64,000 nucleotides of DNA from Pseudomonas delhiensis (GCF_900187975.1 NZ_FZPC01000018.1:99781-163780); one strand, 5' to 3'. Positions 1-11,363 are shown, counted from the first letter of the stretch. Made by a program: numbers and translations. Notes: generated from the sequence alone by a model not told the origin.

Positions 1-40
1 GGCGGGGCTCGGTATCGGCAATGGGTTCAGCTGGCGGGCA

Positions 41-3000
41 TCAGGCGATGCTCGTGGCGTGCTGGCTGCTCTGCGCCAGGTCCAGCAGTTCGCGGTTGGC
101 CACCGCGTACATGGCGTAGTCGGTGCTGGTGGAGGCGCGCAGTTCCACCAGCATGGCGCGCCAGCGCTCGGCCATTTCGCGGTGCTGCTCGATCCACAGG
201 GCCACGCGCTCGCCCATGTCCTGCGGGCCGTCCTGCATCTGCAGGACCGAGACGGTGATCGCCCGCTGCTGCCAGTCGAGGTCGTCGCGGAAGGCTTCGC
301 GGGCCAGCGCCTGCCAGTTGTTCTCCACCGGCAGGTTGCTGATCTGCTGCAGGTACCAGGTCAGCTCCAGCTCGCTGCCGATGGCGAAGAAGGCGCGCGC
401 CACTTCGGCCGGGTCGCGGCCGGTGACGTCCGCCGCCTCGACGATCGGCAGCAGGGTGTAGAGGTGGCTGGTGCCGGCGACCATGCGCGCCAGCAGTTCC
501 GGCACGCCGGCGTCGACGTAGGCCTGGTAGCGCGCCTGCCACAGCTCGCGGGTCGGGCCTTCGAGCAACTCGTTGAGCTTCAGCCCCAGGGCCGCGATGC
601 GCGGGCCGAAGTGGGCCACATCGCGGGCGGCATCCTGTTCGTTGCGGCGGCTGCGCAGGAACCAGCGGGTGGCGCGGCGGCCCAGGCGCATCAGTTCGTC
701 CATCAGGGTCAGCTGGACTTCCGCCGGCACCTGGTAGTCGAGCTGCTCGATCTGGCGGAACCAGTGCGGCAGGTGGAACACGTCGCGGACGATCACGTAG
801 GCGCCGGCGACGTTCGCCGGGGTCATGCCGGTGGACTCCTTCAGGCGCTGCACGAAGGTGATGCCCATGTGGTTGACCAGGTCGTTGGCGATCTGGGTGC
901 TGACGATCTCGCGCTTCAGCCGGTGCCTGCGCATGGCGCTGCCGAACTTGGCCACCAGGGTCTGCGGGAAGGCCGTCTCCATGTCGCGGGTGAGGTAGTC
1001 GTCGTCCGGCACCTGGGACTTGAGCAGCGACTCCTTGAGGTCGATCTTGCTGTAGGAGATCAGCACCGACAGCTCGGCGCGGGTCAGCCCCTGGCCGGCG
1101 GCGATGCGTTCGGCCAGGCCATCGTCGGTGGGCAGGAACTCCAGGGCGCGGTCGAGCTTGCCGCGGGCCTCCAGGTCGTTCATCAGCCGCTTGTACTCGG
1201 CGATGCGCTCGCGGGCGCGGCGTTCGGCCAGGCTCAGCGCCTGGGTCTGCTTGTAGTTGTTGCCCAGCACCAGGTCGCCGACCTGCTCGGTCATCTCGGC
1301 GAGCAGGCTGTTGCGCTGCTTGCCGGTCATGTCGCCGGCGGCCACCACCTCGTTGAGCAGGATCTTGATGTTGACCTCGTGGTCGGAGCAGTCCACGCCA
1401 CCGGCGTTGTCGATGAAGTCGGTGTTGCAGGCGCCGCCGTTCAGGCCGAACTCGACGCGGCCCAGCTGGGTCACGCCCAGGTTGCCGCCCTCGCCCACCA
1501 CCTTCACGCGCAGCTCGCGGCCGTCAACGCGCAGGGCGTCGTTGGCCTTGTCGCCGACGTCGGCGTGGCTCTCCTTGCTGGACTTGACGTAGGTGCCGAT
1601 GCCGCCGTTCCACAGCAGGTCCACCGGCGCCTTGAGCAGCGCGTTGATCAGCTCGGTGGGGGTCAGGCGCTCGGCCTGGATGTCGAAGCGCGCGCGCACT
1701 TCGGGGCTCAGGGTGATGCTCTTGGCGCTGCGCGGGAAGACGCCGCCGCCGGCGGAGATCAGCGCGGCGTCGTAGTCCGACCAGGCCGAGCGCGGCAGGT
1801 TGAACAGGCGCTGGCGCTCGACGAAGCTCAGCGCCGGGTCCGGGTTGGGGTCGAGGAAGATGTGCAGGTGGTTGAAGGCGGCCACCAGTTGCAGCTTGTC
1901 GGACATCAGCAGGCCGTTGCCGAACACGTCGCCGGCCATGTCGCCGATGCCGATGACGGTGACGCTGTCCTTCTGCACGTCGATGCCGCGCTCGCGGAAG
2001 TGCCGCTGCACCGAGACCCAGGCGCCGCGGGCGGTGATGCCCATGCCCTTGTGGTCGTAGCCGGCCGAGCCGCCGGAGGCGAAGGCGTCGCCCAGCCAGA
2101 AACCGTACTCGGCGGCGATGCCGTTGGCGATGTCGGAGAAGGTCGCGGTGCCCTTGTCGGCGGCCACCACCAGGTAGGGGTCGTCCTCGTCGTGGCGCAC
2201 CACGTTGGCCGGCGGCACCACCTCGCCTTCCTTCAGGTTGTCGGTGATGTCCAGCAGGCCGGAGATGAAGATGCGGTAGCAGGCGATGGCCTCGGCCTGG
2301 ATCTCGTCACGGCTGCCGCCCACCGGCAGGCGCCGCGGGATGAAGCCGCCCTTGGCGCCCACCGGGACGATCACCGCGTTCTTCACCTGCTGGGCCTTGA
2401 CCAGGCCGAGCACCTCGGTGCGGTAGTCCTCCTCGCGGTCGGACCAGCGCAGGCCGCCGCGGGCGACCTTGCCTCCGCGCAGGTGAACGCCTTCCACCCG
2501 CGGGCAGTAGACGAAGATTTCGTACTTGGGCACCGGCTTGGGCAGCTCGGGGATCGCCTTGGGGTTGAACTTGAAGCTGAAGTAGCTCTTGTTCTGGCCG
2601 GCGGCGTCGGGCTGGTAGAAGTTGGTGCGCAGGGTGGCCTTGATCAGGTCCAGGTAGCGCCGCAGGATGCGGTCCTCGTTGAGCACCTGGACGTTGTCCA
2701 GGGCCGCGAGAATGGCCTGCTCCAGCTTCTGCTGCTTGTCTTCCAGGTCCTCGGCGGCGAGCTTGCGGGCCAGGTAGAAGCGCGTCTTGAACAGCCGCAC
2801 CAGCTCGCGGGCGATGTCCACGTGGGCGTTCAGCGCGCTGGCGATGTAGCCCAGGTCGAAGCCCAGGCGGATCTGCTTGAGGTAGCGCGCGTAGGCGCGC
2901 AGCAGGGCGACGTCGCGCCACGGCAGGCTGGCGGTCAGCACCAGGCGGTTGAAGGCGTCGTTCTCGGCGTCGCCGTTGACGATGTGGACGAAGGCGTCCT

Positions 3001-4903
3001 GGAGAATCTCGTTGAGCTGCTGGATGTCCACGTCCAGGCCTTCGGCGTAGGTGAAGGCGAAGTCGTGGATCCAGTACTCGCGGCCGTTGGCGTGGCGCAG
3101 GCGGTAGGGGAACTCGCCGAGCACGCGCAGGCCGAGGTTCTCCAGGATCGGCAGCACGTCGGACAGCGCCAGCGGCGCGTCGGCGTGGTACAGCTTGCAG
3201 TGCAGCTGCTGCTCGCTCTGCGCCAGCGGCTGGTAGAAGCTCATCACCAGCGGGCGGGCCTCGGACAGGCTGAGCAGGTGCTGCAGGTCGACCACCGCGA
3301 AGTGCGGGGCGAAGCGCTCGCGGTAGCCGGCCGGGAAGCCCTTGGGGAAGTCCTCGAGGAGGTTGGTGCCCTGCCCCTCGCCGAAGTTCTCCACCACCAG
3401 CGCGGCGTAGTCGTCCTGCCAGGAACGGCAGGCCTGGATGGCCTCTTCCTCGAGCCGCTTGGTGTCGATGTCGATGCGCGTCTTCGGGTCCACCCGCAGG
3501 ATGAACTGCACCCGCGCCAGGGTGGATTCGGAGAAGAAGGTCCAGAACTCGCAGTCGCTGGCCTTCAGGCGCTCGCGCAGGACCTGCTCGATCTTGATCC
3601 GCGTCTCGGTGGAATAGATGTCGCGCGGCACGTAGGCCAGGCAGTAGGCGAAGCGGCCGTACGGGTCCTTGCGCAGGAACAGGCGGATCTTGTTGCGCTC
3701 CTGGATCTGCACGATGGCCATGGCGGTGCTGAACAGCTCGTCCACCGGGGTCTGGAACAGGTCGTCGCGGGGCAGCACCTCCAGCACCTGGGCCAGCTCC
3801 TTGCCCAGGTGGCCGTTGGCGTCGAAGCCGGAGCGGCGCTCGACCTCGGCGACCTTGCCGCGGATCGAGGGGATGTGGTTGACGCTCTCGTTGTACACCG
3901 AGGAGGTGAACAGGCCCATGAAGCGGAATTCGCGCAGCACCTTGCCCTTGGCGTCGATCTCGCGGATGGACACGTAGTCCGGGTAGGCCGGGCGGTGCAC
4001 GCGGCTGGGGTGCGAGGCCTTGGCGAAGGACAGCAGCAGCGGCTCGCGCAGGTAGGCCACCGCGTAGTCCTCGATGTGCAGTTCCTCCTTGCTCAGGCCG
4101 GTGCGCAGCAGCTTGGTCACGCCGAGGAAGGACTTCTCGTCGTAGTTCACCCGGCCGCCGTCGCCCTCGTCGACCACGGTGAATTCCTCGTAGCCGAGGA
4201 AGGTGAAGTGGTTGTCCAGCAGCCATTCGAGGAAGGCGCGGACCTCGGCGGTCTCCTCGGCGCGGGCCTTGGCCTTCGACTTGCCGAGCCAGGCCAGCAG
4301 TTCCTCGGCCTTGCCGCGCATGGCCGGGAAGTCGGCCACCGCCAGGCGCACCTCGCCCAGCACCTCCAGCAGGCTCTTCTCCAGGGTGCGCAGCTCGCCG
4401 ACGTGGGAGGCGCGGTCGATCTCCAGGTACATCAGCGACTCATGGCCCACGTCCTTGCCCTGGCTGTTCTTCGGCAGCACTTCCAGCAGCTCGCCCTTGG
4501 CGTTGCGGCGCACGCTGACCACGGTGGTCTGCAGGGTGTGGATGCTGTAGCCGCGGCGGTTCAGCTCCATGCGCACCGAGTCGACCAGGAACGGCTGGTC
4601 CGGGTGCAGCACCTGCACGGCGGTGTGCGTGGACTGCCAGCCGTGCTTCTCGTAGTCGGGGTTGTACACGCGCACTTCCGGCTCGGCCGGGTCGAAGCGC
4701 TCCAGCAGGCGCCAGGAGGACAGGGTGCAGCCGACCAGGTCGGACAGGCGGCGCTGGGTCAATTCGTCGAGGGAGATGAGGCTGAAGAACTGTTCGGCGA
4801 ACAGGGCTACTTGTGGCAGCACCTTTTCGCCGACGTGCTGCGCCAGCGCCGATTGCAGTTGCTGCTGGAAATCGGCTTTGCTGGCCGCGGTGAAGAACGC
4901 CAT
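41..4903 (-). CDS. gdhB: NAD-dependent glutamate dehydrogenase, large 180-kDa class
   Basis: Cytoplasmic enzyme that oxidatively deaminates L-glutamate to 2-oxoglutarate and ammonia with NAD+, used when amino acids serve as carbon source. The 1620-aa length is typical of the large bacterial GDH class. Visible family stretches are KVARGGLRWSDR near residue 813, GAKGGF near 853, a glycine-rich ASGGSAGYDHKGMG near 945 and GIGDMAGDVFGNG near 990. The N-terminal ~700 residues are the regulatory ACT-like part of the family. I chose the ATG at 4903 because AGCGGAGC lies 8 nt before it; an in-frame TTG two codons upstream is too close to that site. It appears to be monocistronic. Its product ties in with the neighbouring modules that yield glutamate, but co-regulation is inference. 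Confidence 0.97.
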   Translation of the reverse strand: MAFFTAASKADFQQQLQSALAQHVGEKVLPQVALFAEQFFSLISLDELTQRRLSDLVGCTLSSWRLLERFDPAEPEVRVYNPDYEKHGWQSTHTAVQVLHPDQPFLVDSVRMELNRRGYSIHTLQTTVVSVRRNAKGELLEVLPKNSQGKDVGHESLMYLEIDRASHVGELRTLEKSLLEVLGEVRLAVADFPAMRGKAEELLAWLGKSKAKARAEETAEVRAFLEWLLDNHFTFLGYEEFTVVDEGDGGRVNYDEKSFLGVTKLLRTGLSKEELHIEDYAVAYLREPLLLSFAKASHPSRVHRPAYPDYVSIREIDAKGKVLREFRFMGLFTSSVYNESVNHIPSIRGKVAEVERRSGFDANGHLGKELAQVLEVLPRDDLFQTPVDELFSTAMAIVQIQERNKIRLFLRKDPYGRFAYCLAYVPRDIYSTETRIKIEQVLRERLKASDCEFWTFFSESTLARVQFILRVDPKTRIDIDTKRLEEEAIQACRSWQDDYAALVVENFGEGQGTNLLEDFPKGFPAGYRERFAPHFAVVDLQHLLSLSEARPLVMSFYQPLAQSEQQLHCKLYHADAPLALSDVLPILENLGLRVLGEFPYRLRHANGREYWIHDFAFTYAEGLDVDIQQLNEILQDAFVHIVNGDAENDAFNRLVLTASLPWRDVALLRAYARYLKQIRLGFDLGYIASALNAHVDIARELVRLFKTRFYLARKLAAEDLEDKQQKLEQAILAALDNVQVLNEDRILRRYLDLIKATLRTNFYQPDAAGQNKSYFSFKFNPKAIPELPKPVPKYEIFVYCPRVEGVHLRGGKVARGGLRWSDREEDYRTEVLGLVKAQQVKNAVIVPVGAKGGFIPRRLPVGGSRDEIQAEAIACYRIFISGLLDITDNLKEGEVVPPANVVRHDEDDPYLVVAADKGTATFSDIANGIAAEYGFWLGDAFASGGSAGYDHKGMGITARGAWVSVQRHFRERGIDVQKDSVTVIGIGDMAGDVFGNGLLMSDKLQLVAAFNHLHIFLDPNPDPALSFVERQRLFNLPRSAWSDYDAALISAGGGVFPRSAKSITLSPEVRARFDIQAERLTPTELINALLKAPVDLLWNGGIGTYVKSSKESHADVGDKANDALRVDGRELRVKVVGEGGNLGVTQLGRVEFGLNGGACNTDFIDNAGGVDCSDHEVNIKILLNEVVAAGDMTGKQRNSLLAEMTEQVGDLVLGNNYKQTQALSLAERRARERIAEYKRLMNDLEARGKLDRALEFLPTDDGLAERIAAGQGLTRAELSVLISYSKIDLKESLLKSQVPDDDYLTRDMETAFPQTLVAKFGSAMRRHRLKREIVSTQIANDLVNHMGITFVQRLKESTGMTPANVAGAYVIVRDVFHLPHWFRQIEQLDYQVPAEVQLTLMDELMRLGRRATRWFLRSRRNEQDAARDVAHFGPRIAALGLKLNELLEGPTRELWQARYQAYVDAGVPELLARMVAGTSHLYTLLPIVEAADVTGRDPAEVARAFFAIGSELELTWYLQQISNLPVENNWQALAREAFRDDLDWQQRAITVSVLQMQDGPQDMGERVALWIEQHREMAERWRAMLVELRASTSTDYAMYAVANRELLDLAQSSQHATSIA

Positions 4904-5166
4904 GGTCAATGCTCCGCTTGGCTTGTCATTGGGTGAAGCAAGGGCTTTCTCGAGCTGCGAATCGCCCCGGGGGCGGCGCCGGGCCGCCGTCTTCCGATGA
5001 AGTTCAGCAGATGCCGGGCATTAATCCAGGCAGGGGAAGCATCCAGGATGGCGGCCGGACCGCCCGGTCACGATTCACTTGCGGAGCTTAACGAGACGGC
5101 GGGGCGATGGGATTACCACGCCGCGACATATTCGTTCATGCAGGGGTAGCGGCGGCCCTGCCCGGA

Positions 5167-5193
5167 GGCGTGCCGGCCGGCGGCCGGCACGCC
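5167..5193 (-). terminator. GC-rich hairpin after the DUF1989 gene
   Basis: Perfect 12-bp stem (GGCGTGCCGGCC / GGCCGGCACGCC) with a 3-nt loop, 10 nt past the stop codon of the minus-strand DUF1989 gene. There is no T-run, so it may be a weak terminator or an mRNA 3'-end stabiliser rather than a classical intrinsic terminator. The remaining gap up to gdhB (4904-5166) shows no gene. Confidence 0.5.
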
Positions 5194-5203
5194 CGTCGCC
5201 GGC

Positions 5204-6055
5204 TCAGCGCTCCCAGTCGGGCTTCTGCAGGCGCAGGCCGTGGAGGCCGTCGTAGGCCGCGCGCTGCGGCGGCTGCCAGCCTTCGAGCAGGGCCGGCTCG
5301 ACGCGGTAGATCTCCACCCCCAGCGGCCGGCAGACGCTCAGCGGGTCCTGGGCCTCGGGGCCCCACATCGGCAGCGACAGGTCGCCGCCCGGGCAGGTGG
5401 ACAGTGCGCAGAGCACGTCGATCTCGGCGAAGAACTCCAGGTAGTCGCCCTGCTTCGCCGGGCAGGCCTTCATGAAGTACATGTCGTCGTGGTTCAGGCC
5501 GGTGCACTGGAAGATGTTCAGCACGTCGTGCACGTCGAACTCGGTCAGCCCGTGGGGCAGCACCGCGCGGGTCAGGTTCGAGTGGCAGTGGTGGTGGAAG
5601 TCCTCGCCGGTGAGCATCTTGTTGACGTAGGGGTCGCAGCGGGTGCCGAGCAGGTCGTGGAGGCGCCCGCCGTGCTCGTCGATGCCGTAGGCGGCCAGGC
5701 TGTCGTCGGTGATGGTCAGCAGCGGGCGCAGGAACGGCAGGTTGGACCACAGGCGGTCGTAGGTGGTCACGTGGGCGCCCTGCAGCTGGCGGGTGCGCGC
5801 GGCCCACATGCGCTCGCGCGGGTCGTTGGCGTTCCACACGTTGAAGTCGCCGACCTGCGGGCCCACCGGGGTGGTGACGCGGAACAGGTGCCCGGCCGGC
5901 ACCTTCCAGGCGCGGCCGGTGCGGATCGGCACCTCGAACTGCTCGATCAGGGTGCGCGCGCCCTTGTCCTCGCGCAGGCGGTCGTAGAACGCCTTGTCCA
6001 CCTGCAGGGCGGAACCCTTGTTGGCCTGGTAGGCGGCGGGATAGTCCTTGTACAT
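5204..6055 (-). CDS. DUF1989 / urea carboxylase-associated family protein
   Basis: 283-aa soluble protein of the DUF1989 family. Characterised relatives include paired subunits that act on carboxyguanidine next to urea/guanidine carboxylase. Here there is a single copy and no carboxylase, so the substrate is unknown. The His-rich FHHHCHSN stretch near residue 152 and the FQCTGLNHDD stretch near 187 are likely metal/active-site segments (inference). It is the last gene of a four-gene operon (binding protein, permease-ATPase, GntR, this gene), 17 nt after the regulator. That suggests it processes the imported amino-acid-like or amidine-like compound. No signal peptide is visible. Confidence 0.85.
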   Translation of the reverse strand: MYKDYPAAYQANKGSALQVDKAFYDRLREDKGARTLIEQFEVPIRTGRAWKVPAGHLFRVTTPVGPQVGDFNVWNANDPRERMWAARTRQLQGAHVTTYDRLWSNLPFLRPLLTITDDSLAAYGIDEHGGRLHDLLGTRCDPYVNKMLTGEDFHHHCHSNLTRAVLPHGLTEFDVHDVLNIFQCTGLNHDDMYFMKACPAKQGDYLEFFAEIDVLCALSTCPGGDLSLPMWGPEAQDPLSVCRPLGVEIYRVEPALLEGWQPPQRAAYDGLHGLRLQKPDWER

Positions 6056-6072
6056 GTTCGGTGTCTCCTGGT

Positions 6073-6738
6073 TCAGAGGGAATGGGGCGTGCTGAGCAGG
6101 TCCAGCAGCGCGTTTTCGGAATCCTCGAGGTAGCTGGCCATGGCCTCCGCCGCCTCGTGCTTGCGACCGGCGCCGAGCAGGTCGTGGATGTGCCGGTCGC
6201 GGTCGATCCAGGGGCGCTGGAAGTTCTCCTCGTTGGGCGCGAGGGAAAACACCAGGCGCATCTGCGCCGCGACGTTGGCGAAGAACTCGTCGAACAGCGG
6301 ACTGCGCATCAGCCCGACGATGTGCTGGTGGAAGTGCAGGCTGTGGGTGCCGAAGGCCTGCCAGTCCTCGCGGTCCTGGGCCAGCTCGGCGGCTTCTATG
6401 GCCTCGAGCATGCGGTCGGACTGGTACTCGCGCAGCGGCTTGCTGGCGAGGATCGCCTGCAGCTCCAGGGTGCGCCGCACCAGGAAGATGTCGCGCACCT
6501 CGGCCAGGCCCAGGCGGCGCACCATCACCCCCTTGTTGCGCACGTAGGTGGCCAGGCCCTCGCGGCCGAGCTGGTGCAGGGCCTCGCGGATGGTGTTGCG
6601 CGAGGCGTTGTAGGCCTTGACCAGCTCGCCCTCGACCAGCGCCATGCCCGGCAGCAGGCGCCCGCCGATGATGTCCTCGCGCAGTTCGTTGGCCACCTGG
6701 GCCGACAGCGACAGGCCGCCGGCGTCTTTGCTTTTCAT
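6073..6738 (-). CDS. GntR-family regulator, FCD subfamily
   Basis: 221-aa transcription regulator. The N-terminal winged helix-turn-helix includes SRNTIREAL at residues 46-54, the usual GntR recognition-helix segment. The C-terminal all-helical FCD domain (about 85-215) carries the FHQHIVG histidine region that in this subfamily often binds a metal and a carboxylate effector. The ATG at 6738 is 12 nt after the permease-ATPase gene, so the regulator is encoded inside the operon it probably controls. A matching palindrome lies before the first gene of the operon (9171-9185). Autoregulation is inferred. Confidence 0.93.
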   Translation of the reverse strand: MKSKDAGGLSLSAQVANELREDIIGGRLLPGMALVEGELVKAYNASRNTIREALHQLGREGLATYVRNKGVMVRRLGLAEVRDIFLVRRTLELQAILASKPLREYQSDRMLEAIEAAELAQDREDWQAFGTHSLHFHQHIVGLMRSPLFDEFFANVAAQMRLVFSLAPNEENFQRPWIDRDRHIHDLLGAGRKHEAAEAMASYLEDSENALLDLLSTPHSL

Positions 6739-6750
6739 CTGCGGCCCTCC

Positions 6751-8259
<1,509 letters not shown>

Positions 8260-8278
8260 GTTCGTGCTCCGTGTCGCT

Positions 8279-8300
8279 CGGCCGGCCGGCTGGCCGGCCG
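8279..8300 (-). other. Intra-operon stem-loop between binding-protein and permease genes
   Basis: CGGCCGGCC, 4-nt loop, GGCCGGCCG: a perfect 9-bp GC stem in the 46-nt gap after the binding-protein gene. Such hairpins commonly protect or attenuate the transcript so that binding protein exceeds membrane components. That role is inferred here. Confidence 0.55.
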
Positions 8301-8305
8301 TCGGT

Positions 8306-9151
8306 TCAGTTGCCCAGCGCCTGGGCGACGTCCGCCGCGGTCGGCTCGGCGAGGTTGTAGCGCTGCAGCAGGGCCTGGTATTCGCCGTCCTGCTTCATGG
8401 CCTCGAAGCCCTGGCGCAGGCCGTCGAGCAGCTCGCCATTGCCCTTGCGCACGGCCAGGCCGATGACCACCGGGTAGATCAGCTCGCGGGAGGCGATCTG
8501 CAGGCGGCCCTGCAGCTTCTCGGCGGTGATCCTGGCCACCGCGGCGTTCTCGAACTGCACGTCCACCGCCTTGGCCAGCAGGGCCTGGGCGGCTTCCGGC
8601 GAGGTGGGGAACTCGCGCGACTGGATCGCCGGCTTGCCCTGGGCCACGCAGTAGTCGCGCGAGACCTCCAGCAGCCGGGGAATCCACGAGCCACCCTTGA
8701 TCGAGGCCACGCGCTTGCCGCACAGGTCCTCGGCGCGCTGCGGGCGGAAGTCGTCGTCGCTGCGCACCAGCAGCGAGGCGCCGCTCTTCAGGTAGGGCAG
8801 GAAGTCCACCTGGCGGGCGCGCTCCGGGGTGACGTAGAGTGCCGAGGCGACCACGTCGAAGCGCCGCGCGTTGACGCCCATCACCAGGTTGGCGAAGCGG
8901 GTGTCGCGGAACTCCGTCTGCAGCTTCAGGTGCTCGCCCAGGCCCTTCATGAACTCCGGGTCGAAGCCGGCGGGCTGGCTCTGGTCGAGGTAGGCATAGG
9001 GTGGGTAGGTAAGGTCCGAGCCGACGCTCAGCCGCCCCTCCTCCAGGGTGCCGGTGACCGCCGCCATGGCCGGCGCGGCCAGCGCCAGCACGCCGGGCAC
9101 CGCCAGTGCCGCCAGCCAGCCCGCCTTCCTGCCCACAATTCGCTGTTTCAT
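8306..9151 (-). CDS. Polar amino-acid-type ABC transporter substrate-binding protein
   Basis: 281-aa periplasmic protein of the type-2 periplasmic binding fold (SBP_bac_3). The ATG at 9151 begins a clear Sec signal peptide (MKQRIVGRK, hydrophobic core, cleavage near APAMA). A longer in-frame start at 9292 would bury that signal, so I reject it. The segment [21 protein letters not shown] near residue 45 and the later [17 protein letters not shown] are typical of the family. First gene of the operon with the fused permease-ATPase, GntR and DUF1989 genes. The ligand cannot be read from sequence. Confidence 0.94.
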   Translation of the reverse strand: MKQRIVGRKAGWLAALAVPGVLALAAPAMAAVTGTLEEGRLSVGSDLTYPPYAYLDQSQPAGFDPEFMKGLGEHLKLQTEFRDTRFANLVMGVNARRFDVVASALYVTPERARQVDFLPYLKSGASLLVRSDDDFRPQRAEDLCGKRVASIKGGSWIPRLLEVSRDYCVAQGKPAIQSREFPTSPEAAQALLAKAVDVQFENAAVARITAEKLQGRLQIASRELIYPVVIGLAVRKGNGELLDGLRQGFEAMKQDGEYQALLQRYNLAEPTAADVAQALGN

Positions 9152-9170
9152 GGTGATGCCCTCGCAGAGT

Positions 9171-9185
9171 GATTGTTCAACAATC
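9171..9185. promoter_or_regulatory. Probable GntR-FCD operator
   Basis: GATTGTTCAACAATC is a perfect palindrome with 7-bp arms around one base. Its core TTGTTCAACAA fits the FadR/FCD-type pattern TNGTNNNACNA. It lies 20 nt before the start codon of the binding-protein gene, whose operon encodes a GntR-FCD regulator. Seen directly; the binding assignment is inference. Apart from this site and a possible promoter just upstream, the 385-nt gap 9152-9536 shows no gene. Confidence 0.6.
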
Positions 9186-9200
9186 TTTCCATTGCGAGTA

Positions 9201-9217
9201 ATCAAACTTGATGCCAA
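9201..9217 (-). promoter_or_regulatory. Possible sigma-54-like promoter of the ABC-GntR-DUF1989 operon
   Basis: On the minus strand TTGGCATCAAGTTTGAT resembles the -24/-12 pattern TTGGCAC-N5-TTGCW. It keeps the GG but has GA instead of the usual GC ten bases on. It sits just upstream of the proposed operator. Weak: no enhancer-binding site was identified. Confidence 0.25.
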
Positions 9218-9536
9218 CTCAGAAAAAGGCCGCCTGAAAATGGCCTTCGGCAGGAAAAAATCCGCTCTCTCGGAGGAAGCCCCCGCGTCCACGTGCGCCG
9301 TTACGGGGCAGGCGTTACCAAATGGAGCAGCGCGCTATCGAAAGGCTACCCGGCGCCCCGGCGGGAGCAGCGGCAAGCCTGGCTGCACGGCCGAAGAAGG
9401 TCGGTAACACCACGGGGATGCCGCTCAGCCGCGGCCAGCATCGATGGCCTGGCGCAGCGTCTGAGCGGATGCAGGCGTGGCGGGGCGTGGCCTGACGGCA
9501 GGGCACTCCCCGCTACCGGCGTGCAGGGCGAGGGAC

Positions 9537-10328
9537 TCAGAGCTGGCCGTAGAGCAGGTCGCTGACCAGCATGCAGCCCGGCGCATGGGTGATGAACAGC
9601 TCCGGCTCGGCCTCGGCCAGCACCGCCTGCGGGGTAACGCCACAGGCCCAGAACACCGGCAACTCGTCGTCGGCCAGGTCCACCGGCTCTCCGTAGTCCG
9701 GCGCCTGCAGGTCGGCGATACCGATCAACCCCGGGTCGCCGATGTGCACCGGGGCGCCGTGGGTCAGCGGGAAACGTCCGGTGATCTGGCTGGCGCGTAC
9801 CGCGTCGGCGGCCTTCAGCGGGCGCATCGACACCACCATGCTGCCGGCCAGGCGCCCGGCGGGGGTGTTGGCGAGATGGGTGCGGTACATGGCCACGTTG
9901 CGCCCCTGCTCGATGTGCCGCAGGGCGATGCCCTCGTCCTGCAGCGCCTGCTCGAAGGAAAACGAGCAGCCAATGGCGAAGGCGACGAAGTCGGCCTCCC
10001 ACAACTCGCCGATGTCGCTCGTTTCGCGGTGGGGCTGGCCGCGGCGGTACACGCGGTACAGCGGCACGTCGCTGCGCACGTCGATGTCGGCGCCGAGCTT
10101 GTGGAAGCGCGGCGAGCCGGGCTCGGTGACGTCCAGCAGCGGGCAGGCACGCGGGTTGAGCACGCAGAAGCGGAGGAACTCGTCGGCCCAGGCGCGCTGC
10201 AGGATGACGATGTTGGCCTGCAGGTGGCGCTGGCCCAGGCCGCTGGTGTGCCCGGCGTAGTCGCCGCGGCGGATCAGCCGGCGCAGCTCCAGGGGGCTGA
10301 GGGAGGCAAGGTCGTGGGGCGGTGTCAT
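9537..10328 (-). CDS. DUF1445 family protein, putative hydro-lyase / D-glutamate cyclase-like
   Basis: 263-aa cytoplasmic protein of the DUF1445 (YcsI) family, usually named putative hydro-lyase. The conserved GCSFSFE block is at residues 120-126, [15 protein letters not shown] at about 145-160, and FWACGVTPQ near 228. The mammalian D-glutamate cyclase DGLUCY carries this domain and makes 5-oxo-D-proline. Here the gene stands two genes from pxpABC, the 5-oxoprolinase genes, which supports a role in making or handling 5-oxoproline (inference). It is 99 nt downstream of the LysR gene on the same strand and may be read with it. Confidence 0.85.
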   Translation of the reverse strand: MTPPHDLASLSPLELRRLIRRGDYAGHTSGLGQRHLQANIVILQRAWADEFLRFCVLNPRACPLLDVTEPGSPRFHKLGADIDVRSDVPLYRVYRRGQPHRETSDIGELWEADFVAFAIGCSFSFEQALQDEGIALRHIEQGRNVAMYRTHLANTPAGRLAGSMVVSMRPLKAADAVRASQITGRFPLTHGAPVHIGDPGLIGIADLQAPDYGEPVDLADDELPVFWACGVTPQAVLAEAEPELFITHAPGCMLVSDLLYGQL

Positions 10329-10427
10329 CGGAGGCTTCCTCGTGCGGGGCGGAACCGACCTTTTAGGCGGCCGGGCGCCACAGCGTCCAACAAATAGTTT
10401 CCGGGGCCGGGCATAAGGAAAGTTGAT

Positions 10428-11363
10428 TCAGGCGTCGGTCACCGGCGGCAGCAGGACGAAGTGCGCCGGGCCGACCCGCTCCGCGTAGGCCGCCAGTACC
10501 GCGCGGCCCATCCCCAGCACCTGCTCCACCAGTTCCAGGCCGCTGCCGCCTCGCCAGGAGGCCACCAGCGGCAGGTCCGGCGGCGGCGGCTCGACGCGCA
10601 GCACGCGGAGCTCGCCGCGCTCCAGCTCCTGGGTCACCAGAGCCGGCGGCAGCGCGCCTATGCCGAAACCATCGCGCACCAGGCGGGTCATGGCCGCCAC
10701 CGAGTTCACGCAGTTCAGCCGCGGCACGCTGATGCCTCGGGCCTGGAGCAGGGTGAGCAGGTCCAGGTGCGGCCGCGAGTGCTTGGAGAAGGTCACCACG
10801 CGCTCGCTGGCCAGTTCCTCCAGGCTCGCGTAGTCGCGGGCGTAGTGCGAGCCGCTGGCCACCACCCAGCGCAGCGGGTAGCTGCCCAGCTCCAGGTTGA
10901 GCACCGACTCGTGGCGGATCGGGTCGGTCTGGAAGACCAGGTCCAGGTAGCCCTTGCGCAACTGCTCCGCGAGGTTGATCGCGGTATCGGTCGTCAGCTC
11001 GATCTCCAGTTCCGGGAAACGCTCCATGCCCCGCGCCACCAGCGGGCTGAGCCAGGTGTGGACGACCGTGTCCATGGCGCCGATGCGGATGCGCCCCTGG
11101 CTGACGCGCCCCGCATCGATCGCCTGGTGCAGCTCGTGCAGGGTGTCGAGCATGCGCTCGGCGTATTCCAGCACCTGATGGCCCTCGGGCGTCAGGGTCA
11201 CGCCGCGCGAATCGCGGACGAACAGCTTCACCCCCAGCTCGCTTTCGAGCACGGCGATGCGACTGGAAATGGCGGCCTGGGTGCTGAACAGCTTCTCGGC
11301 GGTGAGGCGGAAGCTTTTCAGGCGAGCGACCCAGACGAAGGTCTCGAGGAATTTCAGGTTCAT
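10428..11363 (-). CDS. LysR-family transcriptional regulator
   Basis: 311-aa regulator. The N-terminal helix-turn-helix (about residues 2-60, [18 protein letters not shown], then [15 protein letters not shown]) is followed by a two-lobed LysR substrate-binding domain. I chose the ATG at 11363, where the LysR N-terminus begins; the in-frame extension to 11456 is basic, Pro-rich and not family-like. It is divergent from the MFS-pxpABC operon, the standard arrangement for a LysR protein that controls its neighbour. Likely effector: 5-oxoproline or a related compound (inference). Confidence 0.93.
   Translation of the reverse strand: MNLKFLETFVWVARLKSFRLTAEKLFSTQAAISSRIAVLESELGVKLFVRDSRGVTLTPEGHQVLEYAERMLDTLHELHQAIDAGRVSQGRIRIGAMDTVVHTWLSPLVARGMERFPELEIELTTDTAINLAEQLRKGYLDLVFQTDPIRHESVLNLELGSYPLRWVVASGSHYARDYASLEELASERVVTFSKHSRPHLDLLTLLQARGISVPRLNCVNSVAAMTRLVRDGFGIGALPPALVTQELERGELRVLRVEPPPPDLPLVASWRGGSGLELVEQVLGMGRAVLAAYAERVGPAHFVLLPPVTDA

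Noticed and set aside
59..4936. A 1625-codon open frame on the plus strand, antisense to gdhB
   Set aside because: Composition (His/Gln/Val/Leu/Ala/Gly-rich, no recognisable domain) is what the complementary strand of a high-GC gene gives. The minus-strand protein has clear GDH motifs.
9293..9565. Short plus-strand frame in the gap after the DUF1445 gene
   Set aside because: Arg/Gly-rich, no ribosome-binding site, no domain; overlaps the 3' end of the minus-strand gene.
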